Source of the DNA: JAAYDH01 sp964345825
Lineage (GTDB): Bacteria; Bacillota_I; Bacilli_A; RFN20; CAG-826
NCBI GenBank assembly: GCA_964345825.1
Contig: CAYFSI010000009.1
Location: 1 to 31,797 of the forward strand
Reading direction: 5' to 3'
Length of the DNA stretch: 31,797 nucleotides
In this document: positions 14,161 to 21,756 of the stretch, in pieces
Position numbering within the stretch: the stretch's first letter is position 1
Layout: each line of letters starts with the position of its first letter
The notes under the pieces: generated by a model
What the model was told of the DNA's origin: nothing
Databases searched by the model: none
Seen by the model: the letters and a program-made list of their open reading frames with translations, nothing else
Position numbers and translations under genes: made by a program

Positions 14161-15018
14161 ATGGTAAATTCAGTACATTGGTTCCCTGGACATATGAAAA
14201 AGGCCCTCAAGGAGATTGAGGAACGCTTAAAAGTAATAGATGTTGTTATCGAATTGATTGATGCTCGCGCACCAATTTCTTCTATCAACCCTCAACTTGA
14301 AAAAACCATTAAGAATAAGAAACGAATTCTCATTTTAACCAAAATAGATTTGGCGAATCCACAAAAGAACGATTTCTGGGTCGGATATTTAAAAAAACAA
14401 TATGATGTTGTCTTATCTTTAGATTTAACCCAAGCATCCGCTAGCAAGACTATTGAAAAAGCTATCACCCTTCTTGGCAAAGATAAGTGGGCCAAAGAAA
14501 AATTAAAAGGGATGAAACCTCAACCAATCAGGACGATGATTATCGGAATTCCAAACGTTGGCAAATCCTCTTTGATCAATCGCCTTGCTCATCGTAAAGC
14601 CGCGGGAGTACAAAATAAGCCAGGATACACTAGAGGTGAACAATGGATAAAAGTAAGCGAGAATTTTTTGTTATTAGATACGCCCGGCATTCTACCGATG
14701 AACTACGATGATCAAAAGAAGTCCATCAACTTAGCTTTAGTGGGGTCAGTTAGAGAAGATATTTTGCCTAATCATCTATTAGTAAGTTCGCTTTTATCAT
14801 TCCTTAAATCTAACTATCCAAATGCTTTAAAGGAACGATTTAATATTGACATAATTGAACAAAACGAAGAGGTTTTGCAAAGAATTTGCCTTCAAAGGTC
14901 GCTTGTCGATGCTTTTGGAAAACCTGATTTGGTTCGTGCTGAAACTTTGCTATTGAAAGAATTTAAAGACGGATTATTGGGTCGTGTTACCCTAGATATT
15001 GAAAAAGATGTTGTTTGA
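14161..15018 (+). CDS. rbgA: Ribosome biogenesis GTPase RbgA (YlqF)
   Basis: RbgA is a circularly permuted GTPase required for late 50S assembly. The 285-aa protein starts VNSVHWFPGHMKKAL, the classic family N-terminus. The G4 motif comes first (LTKIDL, about 58-63), then G1 GIPNVGKSS at about 130-138 and G3 DTPG near 178-181. I chose ATG 14161 because aagga lies nine bases upstream and the family start fits; an in-frame extension upstream runs back into lepB. It probably shares the lepB transcript. The stop TGA overlaps the start of rnhB. Confidence 0.95.
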   Translation: MVNSVHWFPGHMKKALKEIEERLKVIDVVIELIDARAPISSINPQLEKTIKNKKRILILTKIDLANPQKNDFWVGYLKKQYDVVLSLDLTQASASKTIEKAITLLGKDKWAKEKLKGMKPQPIRTMIIGIPNVGKSSLINRLAHRKAAGVQNKPGYTRGEQWIKVSENFLLLDTPGILPMNYDDQKKSINLALVGSVREDILPNHLLVSSLLSFLKSNYPNALKERFNIDIIEQNEEVLQRICLQRSLVDAFGKPDLVRAETLLLKEFKDGLLGRVTLDIEKDVV

Positions 15019-15631
15019 TTTTGAAAAAACTTTATATACGCGTGATGTCAAACTTATTGTGGGGTGTGACGAAGCTGGAAGAGGCTGTTTGCTTGGTCCC
15101 GTTTTTGCTGGGGCTGTTATTTTGCCCATGTCTTTTGATTCTCCTTTAATCAATGATTCCAAACAATTATCCGCTAAACAAAGAGAAGAAGCTTTTGAAC
15201 TAATTATCAAATCAGCGATTGCTTTTGGAGTTGGTTCTTGCTCTCCTGAGGAAATCGATGAAATGAATATTTTAAACGCCTCGAGAGTTGCAATGGAAAG
15301 AGCTATTGAAAACATGAATCATCCATATGATTTAATCATCACTGATTATATGAAAATGCCAAAAGCCATAAAACCGGTTATTAGCCTTGTCCATGGCGAT
15401 AGCAGGAGTTTATGTGTCGCTGCTGCTTCTATTGTCGCTAAGGTATCTCGAGACCGCTTTTGTAATGAATTAGATAAGATATATCCTCAATACCATATCG
15501 CTAAGAACAAAGGATATGGAACATCCAGTCATCTTAAAGCCCTCAACGAATATGGGCCGGTCAAAGGTCTTCACCGCTTTTCATTTTCTCCTGTTCGAGC
15601 TTCTTTACTTAAAAAAGTCATTTTATTTTAG
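15008..15631 (+). CDS. rnhB: Ribonuclease HII
   Basis: RNase HII removes ribonucleotides and RNA primers from DNA duplexes. The 207-aa protein has all four acidic active-site positions: DE in GCDEAGRG (about 20-27), D in IITDYM (about 111) and D in VHGDSRSL (about 127), followed by the AAASIVAKVSRD helix. I prefer ATG 15008, which overlaps rbgA by 11 bases; TTG 14999 is an in-frame alternative. No Shine-Dalgarno is visible, so translation is likely coupled to rbgA, its partner in Bacillus too. Confidence 0.93.
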   Translation: MLFDFEKTLYTRDVKLIVGCDEAGRGCLLGPVFAGAVILPMSFDSPLINDSKQLSAKQREEAFELIIKSAIAFGVGSCSPEEIDEMNILNASRVAMERAIENMNHPYDLIITDYMKMPKAIKPVISLVHGDSRSLCVAAASIVAKVSRDRFCNELDKIYPQYHIAKNKGYGTSSHLKALNEYGPVKGLHRFSFSPVRASLLKKVILF

Positions 15632-15650
15632 AACTTTTCTGCTTATCTAT

Positions 15651-15674
15651 CCTCCTTATTACTAGGAGGTTTTT
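15651..15674 (+). promoter_or_regulatory. Hairpin that contains the dprA ribosome site
   Basis: CCTCC (15651-15655) pairs with GGAGG (15665-15669), and TTTTT follows directly before ATG 15675. The same hairpin could end rnhB transcription or hide the strong dprA Shine-Dalgarno. Stem is 5 bp, all strong except one. Confidence 0.45.
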
Positions 15675-16442
15675 ATGAAAGGAAGAGAACTATTAATTTA
15701 TCTTTCCATCAAATATCAAGGAGTATGGAGCGACATTTACTCTGCTATTTCGCGGAAAGAATCGGTAAATTCTATAGATGTCGAAGAAGAAATTTCTCGG
15801 CTTAAATGCAAGACACTGACAATTTTGGATGACAATTATCCTGAAAGTTTTAAAGCAATTTATCACCCTCCTTTTGTCCTTTTTTACTATGGTGATATCA
15901 AATTGTTATCGAACTATAAAGAAAATGTTGCCGTTATTGGCTCGCGGGAATGTACTGACTACGGAAAGCAAATAACCGAGAAAATTGTTCGTGAAATTTC
16001 TAGTAAGGTAAATATTGTTTCTGGATTAGCTAGAGGAATCGACTCAATCAGTCATCGGGAATGTTTGATTAATAAAGGCCATACGATTGCCATATTGGGG
16101 AGTGGGATTGATAACTGCTATCCCAAAGACAATCGTTATTTGTATGAAGAAATCAAAAAAGAACATCTTATCATTAGTGAATATCCAAGTGAATGTGAGG
16201 CGAAAAAGGAAAACTTTCCGGAAAGAAATCGTCTAATTGCGGCTTGTAGCAACGCGGTTGTTGTTACTGAAGCGAAAGCTAAGAGTGGGACCATCATTAC
16301 AGTCGGGCACATGCTCGATCTCGGAAGAGAAGTCCTGTGTGTTCCTCATCGGGCAGATGAAGGCAGTCAATGTAACAGGCTGATTGCCGGAGGTGCAACA
16401 TTAGTCGAAAATGGGGAGGATGTTTTATTCGCAATTCGATAA
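15675..16442 (+). CDS. dprA: DNA-processing protein DprA
   Basis: DprA loads RecA on incoming single-stranded DNA during transformation and is also kept in non-competent bacteria. The 255-aa protein is a minimal DprA: a short N-terminal part (about 75 residues) and one Rossmann-like domain with VIGSRECTDYG, SGLARGIDSISH, AILGSGID and FPERNRLIAACS. It then has VTEAKAKSGTIIT and GSQCNRLIAGGA at the end. The C-terminal winged helix found in longer homologues is missing. The start is ATG 15675 with taggagg five bases upstream. The dprA-topA order matches Bacillus. Confidence 0.94.
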   Translation: MKGRELLIYLSIKYQGVWSDIYSAISRKESVNSIDVEEEISRLKCKTLTILDDNYPESFKAIYHPPFVLFYYGDIKLLSNYKENVAVIGSRECTDYGKQITEKIVREISSKVNIVSGLARGIDSISHRECLINKGHTIAILGSGIDNCYPKDNRYLYEEIKKEHLIISEYPSECEAKKENFPERNRLIAACSNAVVVTEAKAKSGTIITVGHMLDLGREVLCVPHRADEGSQCNRLIAGGATLVENGEDVLFAIR

Positions 16443-16466
16443 GGAAAAATGGCAAAAAAATTAATA

Positions 16467-16488
16467 TATCTTTATTAATAAGGATATA
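16467..16488 (+). repeat. Imperfect inverted repeat upstream of topA
   Basis: ATATCTTTA (16467-16475), TTAA, TAAGGATAT (16480-16488): a 9-bp stem with one G-U pair, 14 bases before the topA -35. No T run follows on the plus strand, so it is a poor terminator. It may be a dprA 3' end or a binding site near the topA promoter. Confidence 0.35.
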
Positions 16489-16502
16489 AGGACACATGAG
16501 TG

Positions 16503-16531
16503 TTGACATTAGGCAATTTAATCATTAAGAT
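16503..16531 (+). promoter_or_regulatory. topA promoter
   Basis: TTGACA (16503-16508), 17 bases, TAAGAT (16526-16531). Predicted start near 16538, 14-nt leader with the ttaggaaa ribosome site. Confidence 0.8.
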
Positions 16532-16551
16532 TTTGTTTCGTTAGGAAATTT

Positions 16552-18663
16552 ATGAAATTAGTAATTGTTGAATCCCCGACCAAATGCCAGACTATCGAGC
16601 GATATCTCGGCTCAGAATATAAAGTTGTCGCCTCTCGAGGCCACATTCGCGATCTTTCGACAAGAGGAAAAGGCGGACTAGGCGTCGATATTCCCGCTGG
16701 TTTTATTCCGACTTATGTGGTTAGCAAAGATAAACTACATATTGTTCGCGAATTAAAGACATATCTTAGTAAAGCGGATGAGGTTGTATTAGCAACCGAC
16801 CCTGATCGTGAAGGCGAAGCCATTGCTTGGCATCTTGCCAAAGTTTTGAACTTGCCTGTTGAGACGACAAAACGATTGGAATTTCATGAAATAACTCGTG
16901 ATTCAATTGGAAGCGCAATGGAAACCCCGAGAAATATCGATATGAATTTAGTGGCAAGTCAAGAGACACGTCGCATTCTCGATCGGATTATTGGATTCCG
17001 TTTATCCTCTTTAATATATAAAAAAATTCATTCTCGTTCTGCTGGTCGTGTGCAGAGCGCCGCTCTTCGACTCATCTATGATCATGACATGGAAATTGAA
17101 AAATTTGTCAGTGAAGAATATTGGAATATCAATACATCTGTTGTTATCGGAGAGAAAGAATTCAACCCAACATTTAGTGGAGTAAATGAGAAAGCGGTCA
17201 CTCTTCACAACGAAAGTGAAGCTCAAGCAATATTAGATAAAATACCTGAAAATTTAAAGGTTATTTCGGTTTCTACAACATTTAGGACCAAAGAAAGCAA
17301 AGTCCCATTTACAACTTCCACTCTTCAACAGGAGGCTTTTTCTCGTTTGAAATTCAAAACGAAGAAAACCCAGATGATTGCTCAGCAATTATATGAAGGC
17401 ATCAATGTCGGAGGAGAACACATGGGTTTAATCACCTATATGCGTACTGATTCAACCCGTCTTTCGATGACATTTATTAATCGTGCGATGAATTTCATAA
17501 GCGAGACATATGGAAACGAATACCTTGGACATGCCAAACAAATTAAAGAAGTTGGTATTACTCAAGATGCCCATGAAGCCATTCGCCCGACCGCGAACCA
17601 TCGTACTCCACAATCCGTTAAACAATATTTAACTATTGACCAATACAATCTATACAAATTGATTTATAATCGTTCACTTGCTTCCTTGATGAAAGCCAAA
17701 AAAGAACAAGTTTTTAACATTGTTCTTGGTGCTAATGATTTAACCTTCAAAGTTGAACTCTCCCACACAGTGTTTAAAGGCTACGAAGTAGTGTGGGATG
17801 ATCGTGATGATAGCAGAGATTACCATGGCGAGTTTCCCCAAATTAACGAAGGCGATTCTGTTCAAGTCATCAAAAAAGAGAAAGAGCAAAAATTCACCCA
17901 ACCTCCCGCCCATTATTCTGAAGCTAAACTAGTTAAACTGATGGAAGAAGTCGGTATTGGACGCCCTTCAACTTACTCCTCAACGATAGAAACTCTCAAA
18001 GAGAGAAAGTATATAAATAACAATGCGGGAATTTTAAGCATATCAGATCAAGGAAAGAAGACCGCAATTGTCTTAGGCAAATATTTCCCCGAAATCGTTG
18101 ATGCTAAATACACCGCTCAAATGGAACTCAAACTCGATGATGTGCAAGAAGGCAACGAATCGAGAATTAAAATTTTGACAGATTTCTATAACCCATTCGA
18201 AGAACGAATAAAGGTAGCTTACGAAAAAATGTACCCTGATGAACCAGAAAAGACTGGAGAAAATTGTCCTCTTTGCGGATCTCCATTAGTTTTCAAAAAA
18301 GGCAAAAATGGCAAATTTATTGGATGTTCTAATTTCCCTACTTGCCGTTATGTAAAGAAAGAAGAGACCGCTCCTGCTGTTGAAACGGGAGAGATGTGCC
18401 CAGAATGTGGCAAGCCACTCGTTGAACGAAAGTCATCGAGAGGAACCAATTTCGTTGCGTGTTCCGGATTCCCGAAATGTCATTACATTAAAGCGGAAGA
18501 AAAAGTCCCAGTAGTTTTTAAAGAAGAAGACTACGTAAAAGACTGTCCAAAATGTGATGGCCATTTGGTGAAAAAGAAAGGTCGCTATGGAATTTTTCTC
18601 GGTTGCACCAACTATCCAAAATGCAATTACATGGAAAAAGTTGAAAAAAAGAAACGGAGCTAA
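16552..18663 (+). CDS. topA: DNA topoisomerase I
   Basis: Type IA topoisomerase that relaxes negative supercoils. The 703-aa protein has the Toprim domain (VIVESPTKCQTIERYL at the start, DPDREGEAIAWHLAK at about 83-97) and the active-site region ITYMRTDSTRLS with the catalytic Tyr near 297. QDAHEAIRPT and GIGRPSTYSS follow. The C-terminus has three C4 zinc ribbons, each of the form CPxC...GCxxFPxC-like (about 575-600, 620-645 and 662-690). The start is ATG 16552 behind aggaaa, driven by a consensus promoter. The stop TAA forms part of the loop of its own terminator. Confidence 0.97.
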   Translation: MKLVIVESPTKCQTIERYLGSEYKVVASRGHIRDLSTRGKGGLGVDIPAGFIPTYVVSKDKLHIVRELKTYLSKADEVVLATDPDREGEAIAWHLAKVLNLPVETTKRLEFHEITRDSIGSAMETPRNIDMNLVASQETRRILDRIIGFRLSSLIYKKIHSRSAGRVQSAALRLIYDHDMEIEKFVSEEYWNINTSVVIGEKEFNPTFSGVNEKAVTLHNESEAQAILDKIPENLKVISVSTTFRTKESKVPFTTSTLQQEAFSRLKFKTKKTQMIAQQLYEGINVGGEHMGLITYMRTDSTRLSMTFINRAMNFISETYGNEYLGHAKQIKEVGITQDAHEAIRPTANHRTPQSVKQYLTIDQYNLYKLIYNRSLASLMKAKKEQVFNIVLGANDLTFKVELSHTVFKGYEVVWDDRDDSRDYHGEFPQINEGDSVQVIKKEKEQKFTQPPAHYSEAKLVKLMEEVGIGRPSTYSSTIETLKERKYINNNAGILSISDQGKKTAIVLGKYFPEIVDAKYTAQMELKLDDVQEGNESRIKILTDFYNPFEERIKVAYEKMYPDEPEKTGENCPLCGSPLVFKKGKNGKFIGCSNFPTCRYVKKEETAPAVETGEMCPECGKPLVERKSSRGTNFVACSGFPKCHYIKAEEKVPVVFKEEDYVKDCPKCDGHLVKKKGRYGIFLGCTNYPKCNYMEKVEKKKRS

Positions 18664-18677
18664 TCCGTTTTTCTTTT
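18652..18677 (+). terminator. Stop-codon-embedded topA terminator
   Basis: AAACGGA (18652-18658), loop GCTAA containing the TAA stop (18661-18663), TCCGTTT (18664-18670), then ttctttt. Clear intrinsic terminator. Confidence 0.8.
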
Positions 18678-18686
18678 CCCATGTAG

Positions 18687-18692
18687 TATGAT
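18687..18692 (+). promoter_or_regulatory. xerC -10 box, predicted leaderless start
   Basis: TATGAT, 5 of 6 matches to TATAAT. The predicted start at 18699 is the A of the xerC ATG. The -35 would lie in the right arm of the topA terminator and is weak (tccgtt). No Shine-Dalgarno is present. Confidence 0.45.
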
Positions 18693-18698
18693 GTTGTT

Positions 18699-19607
18699 AT
18701 GAACAAGCCGACCAAAGAATTCCTAAATCACTTAAAAGATGAAAGAAATTATTCTCTTCAAACCATTGATAGTTATCGGAGAGATATTGAGAAATTTTTC
18801 GATTTCTTACAGATAGAAGGAATATTGATGGATCGAGTTGATTTATCGATCATTCGTAATTTCTTAACAAAAGAGCTTCAAAGTGGGGTCAGTAAACGAT
18901 CCTGCAAACGACGTTTATCGGCTCTCAAACATTTCTATACCTTCATGGTTGAGACAAATTATGTTACTGATAATCCATTTGCTCTAATTACCGCCCCAAA
19001 AACTGATAAGAGATATCCTCACTTTCTTTATCAAGAACAAATTAGCGACCTTTTTAAAGCAAACCTTCGGAGAGATGACGAGTTGGTAATCCGGGACCAA
19101 GCTATTTTAATGATGCTCTATTATTGCGGAACTCGAGCCAGTGAATTGGTTAATCTGAACGTTCAGGATATCAACTTAAAAACGAGAATCGTGCGTGTTT
19201 TTGGAAAAGGCCGAAAAGAAAGACTACTTCCATTCACAAATGATTGTAGAGATGCCCTTTCAACCTATATTCAGAAGCAGAGAAACGAATTGCTCTCAAG
19301 AAATAAAGAAATGACTCCCTCTTTGTTTTTGAATGAAAAAGGCCAAAGGCTAACAACTCGTGGTTTAGAGTATATTATCGCTAATATAGAAAAAAAGACC
19401 GGAGATTATTTAGGTCTACATCCACATATTTTCCGACATAGCTTTGCGACCCATTTGCTCGAAAATGGAGCAGACCTCCGGGTTATTCAAGAATTGTTAG
19501 GTCACGCAAGTATCAACGCCACTCGAGTCTATACGCATGTTACCGAAGAAGCGAAAAAGAAAATCTATTCTGAGGCCTTTCCGAGAGCTAAGAAACCTAA
19601 AAATTAA
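18699..19607 (+). CDS. xerC: Tyrosine recombinase XerC-type
   Basis: The 302-aa site-specific recombinase resolves chromosome dimers at dif. The N-terminal SAM-like core-binding domain (about 1-90, with LKDERNYSLQTIDSYRRDIEKF) precedes the catalytic domain. The catalytic set is visible: R146 in CGTRASELV, the HPHIFRHSFATHL box (H-x-x-R, about 241-253), LLGHASINAT, and the nucleophile Y278 in RVYTHV. Gene context (after topA, as with codV/xerC of Bacillus) and lack of flanking repeats argue for the housekeeping enzyme and not a mobile integrase. The trmFO, clpQ, clpY and codY genes that sit around it in Bacillus are missing. Confidence 0.92.
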   Translation: MNKPTKEFLNHLKDERNYSLQTIDSYRRDIEKFFDFLQIEGILMDRVDLSIIRNFLTKELQSGVSKRSCKRRLSALKHFYTFMVETNYVTDNPFALITAPKTDKRYPHFLYQEQISDLFKANLRRDDELVIRDQAILMMLYYCGTRASELVNLNVQDINLKTRIVRVFGKGRKERLLPFTNDCRDALSTYIQKQRNELLSRNKEMTPSLFLNEKGQRLTTRGLEYIIANIEKKTGDYLGLHPHIFRHSFATHLLENGADLRVIQELLGHASINATRVYTHVTEEAKKKIYSEAFPRAKKPKN

Positions 19608-19617
19608 GATAAATAAC

Positions 19618-19646
19618 TTGTTATATATATAACCCTTTGATAAAAT
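19618..19646 (+). promoter_or_regulatory. rpsB promoter with extended -10
   Basis: TTGTTA (19618-19623), 17 bases, TAAAAT (19641-19646) preceded by TGA. The -35 overlaps a perfect 14-base palindrome GTTATATATATAAC (19620-19633), which may be an operator or the xerC 3' hairpin. Predicted start near 19653. Confidence 0.75.
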
Positions 19647-19652
19647 AATTGA

Positions 19653-19775
19653 CGCTGTGAATAAATCACAGACTACACACACTGTGAATTGAACTCCCTT
19701 TGTGCTCAGCTAATAATTGCTTGAGTGGTTGAGTTTTTCGAAACAGTGGAGGTTAAACATAAGGAGGCTCATATA
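19653..19775 (+). promoter_or_regulatory. Structured rpsB leader with alternative hairpins
   Basis: The leader of about 120 nt carries CTGTGA (19655-19660), TCACAG (19666-19671) and a second CTGTGA (19682-19687). The middle element can pair with either neighbour but not both. Further down, CTCAGC (near 19705) can pair with GCTTGAG (near 19719), and TTTCGAAA lies near 19737. It ends with the strong aaggagg ribosome site. Long structured leaders before rpsB suggest feedback control by S2, but I cannot match it to a known family from memory. Confidence 0.5.
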
Positions 19776-20834
19776 ATGAGTGAAGAAAAGAAAGTTGTTG
19801 CTGAAGTCGAAGAAAATACTCCAGTAGCAGTAGTTGCCCCTACAATGGCATCTGTCGTGCATGATCCTAATGCACCAGTTATCACAATGAAGAAGTTGTT
19901 AGAAGCTGGCGCACATTTTGGACACCAAACCCGTCGTTGGAATCCAAAGATGAAAAAATATATCTATGGAGCAAGAAATGGTGTCTACATTATCGACTTA
20001 GCAAAAAGCGTTACTTTGATTACGGATGCTTATAAAGCAATGAAAGAAATCGTCGACAATGGTGGAAAGATTTTATTTGTTGGAACTAAGAAACAATGCC
20101 AAGAAGCTATTATGGCCGAGGCTTTACGTTCTGGTTCTTTCTACATAACTAATCACTGGCTCGGTGGAACATTGACCAATTTCAAGACCATCCAAGGCCG
20201 TATTAGATACTTAAAAGAATTACAAAGAAGAGAAGAAGAAGGCGAATTAGACCTCCTTCCTAAAAAAGAAGCCGCTGATTTAAGAAAGCAAAAAGAAAAA
20301 CTTGCTAAGAACTTAGAAGGCATCAAAGAGATGCGTCGCACTCCAAACGCAGTCTTTGTGGTCGATCCTCGCATTGAACACAACGCTGTTGCGGAAGCAC
20401 GCAAATTAGGTATCCCAGTCTTCGCTATCGTGGACACCAATAGTGATCCAGATGTCGTTGACTATGTTTTACCAGCTAACGATGATGCTGTCCGCTCTGT
20501 CAGCCTAATTCTCGCTGTCATCGCCGATGCTATCGTTGAGAGCAAAGGTGGGCTCCCAGTTGTCGCTTACGTCAAAGACGAAGGCGAAGAAGTCACTATG
20601 AAAGACGTTATCCGTCAAACAGATAAAGAAAATGCTGAAAAATTAGCTCGCATTCGCGCTGAGAGAGCAGCTCGTCAAGAAGCCTATGATCGTGATCAAG
20701 GCGCTCGTGGATTCTCTAGAGATAGAGATGACAATCGTCGCTACGGTCCACGCAAACCATTCGTCAAAAGAGATGGAGAGGGAAAACCCGCTGATGCTCA
20801 ACCTTCTGAAGCAAAAAAAGAGGAGATAAAATAA
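19776..20834 (+). CDS. rpsB: 30S ribosomal protein S2, extended at both ends
   Basis: A 352-aa S2; typical bacterial S2 is about 230-260 aa. The conserved core begins at about residue 35 (ITMKKLLEAGAHFGHQTRRW) and includes the coiled-coil insertion (about 130-180) and PNAVFVVDPRIEHNAVAEA, IPVFAIVDTNSDP. Extra parts are an acidic, valine-rich N-terminal tail (about 33 residues) and a highly charged, arginine- and glutamate-rich C-terminal tail (about 270-352) with an RDRDDNRRYGPRKP stretch. I chose ATG 19776 because aaggagg lies six bases upstream; an earlier in-frame ATG (19725) lies within the structured leader. Its stop overlaps the tsf start as TAATG. Confidence 0.95.
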   Translation: MSEEKKVVAEVEENTPVAVVAPTMASVVHDPNAPVITMKKLLEAGAHFGHQTRRWNPKMKKYIYGARNGVYIIDLAKSVTLITDAYKAMKEIVDNGGKILFVGTKKQCQEAIMAEALRSGSFYITNHWLGGTLTNFKTIQGRIRYLKELQRREEEGELDLLPKKEAADLRKQKEKLAKNLEGIKEMRRTPNAVFVVDPRIEHNAVAEARKLGIPVFAIVDTNSDPDVVDYVLPANDDAVRSVSLILAVIADAIVESKGGLPVVAYVKDEGEEVTMKDVIRQTDKENAEKLARIRAERAARQEAYDRDQGARGFSRDRDDNRRYGPRKPFVKRDGEGKPADAQPSEAKKEEIK

Positions 20835-21712
20835 TGGCCGAAAAAAGTTTAATAGATTTAATTAAAGACCTTCGCGAGAGAACTGGTGCTGGTCTCATGG
20901 ATTGCAAAGCTGCCCTACTCGCTAATGATAGCGATTTAGACCGTGCTAGCGACTATCTTCGTGAAAAAGGATTAGCCAAAATGGCTAAGAAAGCCAATCG
21001 TATTGCCGCGGAAGGATTAACCATGGTTAAGTCCTGTGAAAAATGCAAATCAATCGTTATTGTTGAAGTCAATTGTGAAACTGACTTTGTAGCGAAGGCT
21101 GATGCTTTCCATAATCTTGTCAACAACATTGCTGATTTGTTATTAGATAAGAAACCAAGCAGTATCGAAGAAGCTCGTGAATTAGCATCCTCAATCTTCA
21201 CTGATGCAACTGTCAAATTAGGAGAAAAATTAGATCTCCGTCGTTTCGAAATTATTGCTGAAAGAGGAGATGAAATGGCCGCTACATACACGCATATGGG
21301 TGGCAAAATTTCTGTTGTTGCTTTACTAAGCAAAAAAGATGCAGAATTTGGAAAACAAATTGCTATGCATATTGCTGCCAATAGCCCAACTTATTTAAGC
21401 GTTGAAGATATTCCAAGTGAAGTTATCAAACACGAAAATGAAGTCGAATTAGCTGCGAGCAAAAATGATGAAAAATTAGCGAACAAACCACTTCCAGTTC
21501 TTGAAAAGATTATCGCTGGAAAAGTGAACAAACACTTCGCGGAAATTACCTTGATGGCCCAACCATTTCTTATTGATGATTCAAAAACTGTTGAGCAAAT
21601 CTTAAAGGAAAAAAATGTGAAGCTTTTGAAATTTGTCCGTTATCAGGTCGGAGAAGGCATTGAAAAGCGTCAAGACGACTTCGCAAGTGAAGTCATGGGC
21701 CAAGTAAATTAG
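20834..21712 (+). CDS. tsf: Translation elongation factor Ts
   Basis: EF-Ts is the nucleotide exchange factor of EF-Tu. At 292 aa it has the family size. The N-terminal UBA-like domain carries LRERTGAGLMDCKAAL (about 13-28), followed by the core motif VNCETDFVAK (about 78-87), GGKISVVALL and the C-terminal LMAQPFLID and VRYQVGEGIEKRQDDFASEV. It is translationally coupled to rpsB and is followed by a strong terminator directly ahead of pyrH. Confidence 0.97.
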   Translation: MAEKSLIDLIKDLRERTGAGLMDCKAALLANDSDLDRASDYLREKGLAKMAKKANRIAAEGLTMVKSCEKCKSIVIVEVNCETDFVAKADAFHNLVNNIADLLLDKKPSSIEEARELASSIFTDATVKLGEKLDLRRFEIIAERGDEMAATYTHMGGKISVVALLSKKDAEFGKQIAMHIAANSPTYLSVEDIPSEVIKHENEVELAASKNDEKLANKPLPVLEKIIAGKVNKHFAEITLMAQPFLIDDSKTVEQILKEKNVKLLKFVRYQVGEGIEKRQDDFASEVMGQVN

Positions 21713-21718
21713 TCAAAT

Positions 21719-21745
21719 AAGAAACACTTTAGTGTTTCTTTTTTT
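21719..21745 (+). terminator. tsf terminator directly ahead of the pyrH ribosome site
   Basis: AAGAAACACT (21719-21728), loop TT, AGTGTTTCTT (21731-21740), then TTTTT. A strong 10-bp stem. The pyrH aaggagg begins at the end of the T run, so there is no room for a promoter between them. Confidence 0.85.
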
Positions 21746-21756
21746 AAGGAGGTTTT

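Noticed and set aside
18699..19607. Integrase of a mobile element
   Set aside because: The recombinase sits in the conserved topA-xerC context, with no attachment repeats, tRNA target or cargo genes nearby. Housekeeping XerC is the better reading.
19655..19672. CRP-like site (TGTGA...TCACA) near rpsB
   Set aside because: The spacer is 5 bases, not 6, it lies downstream of the predicted transcription start, and CRP-cAMP control is not expected in this group. It is better read as an RNA stem.
20953..21381. 142-aa open frame on the minus strand
   Set aside because: Antisense to the conserved core of tsf; serine- and isoleucine-rich sequence typical of a shadow frame.
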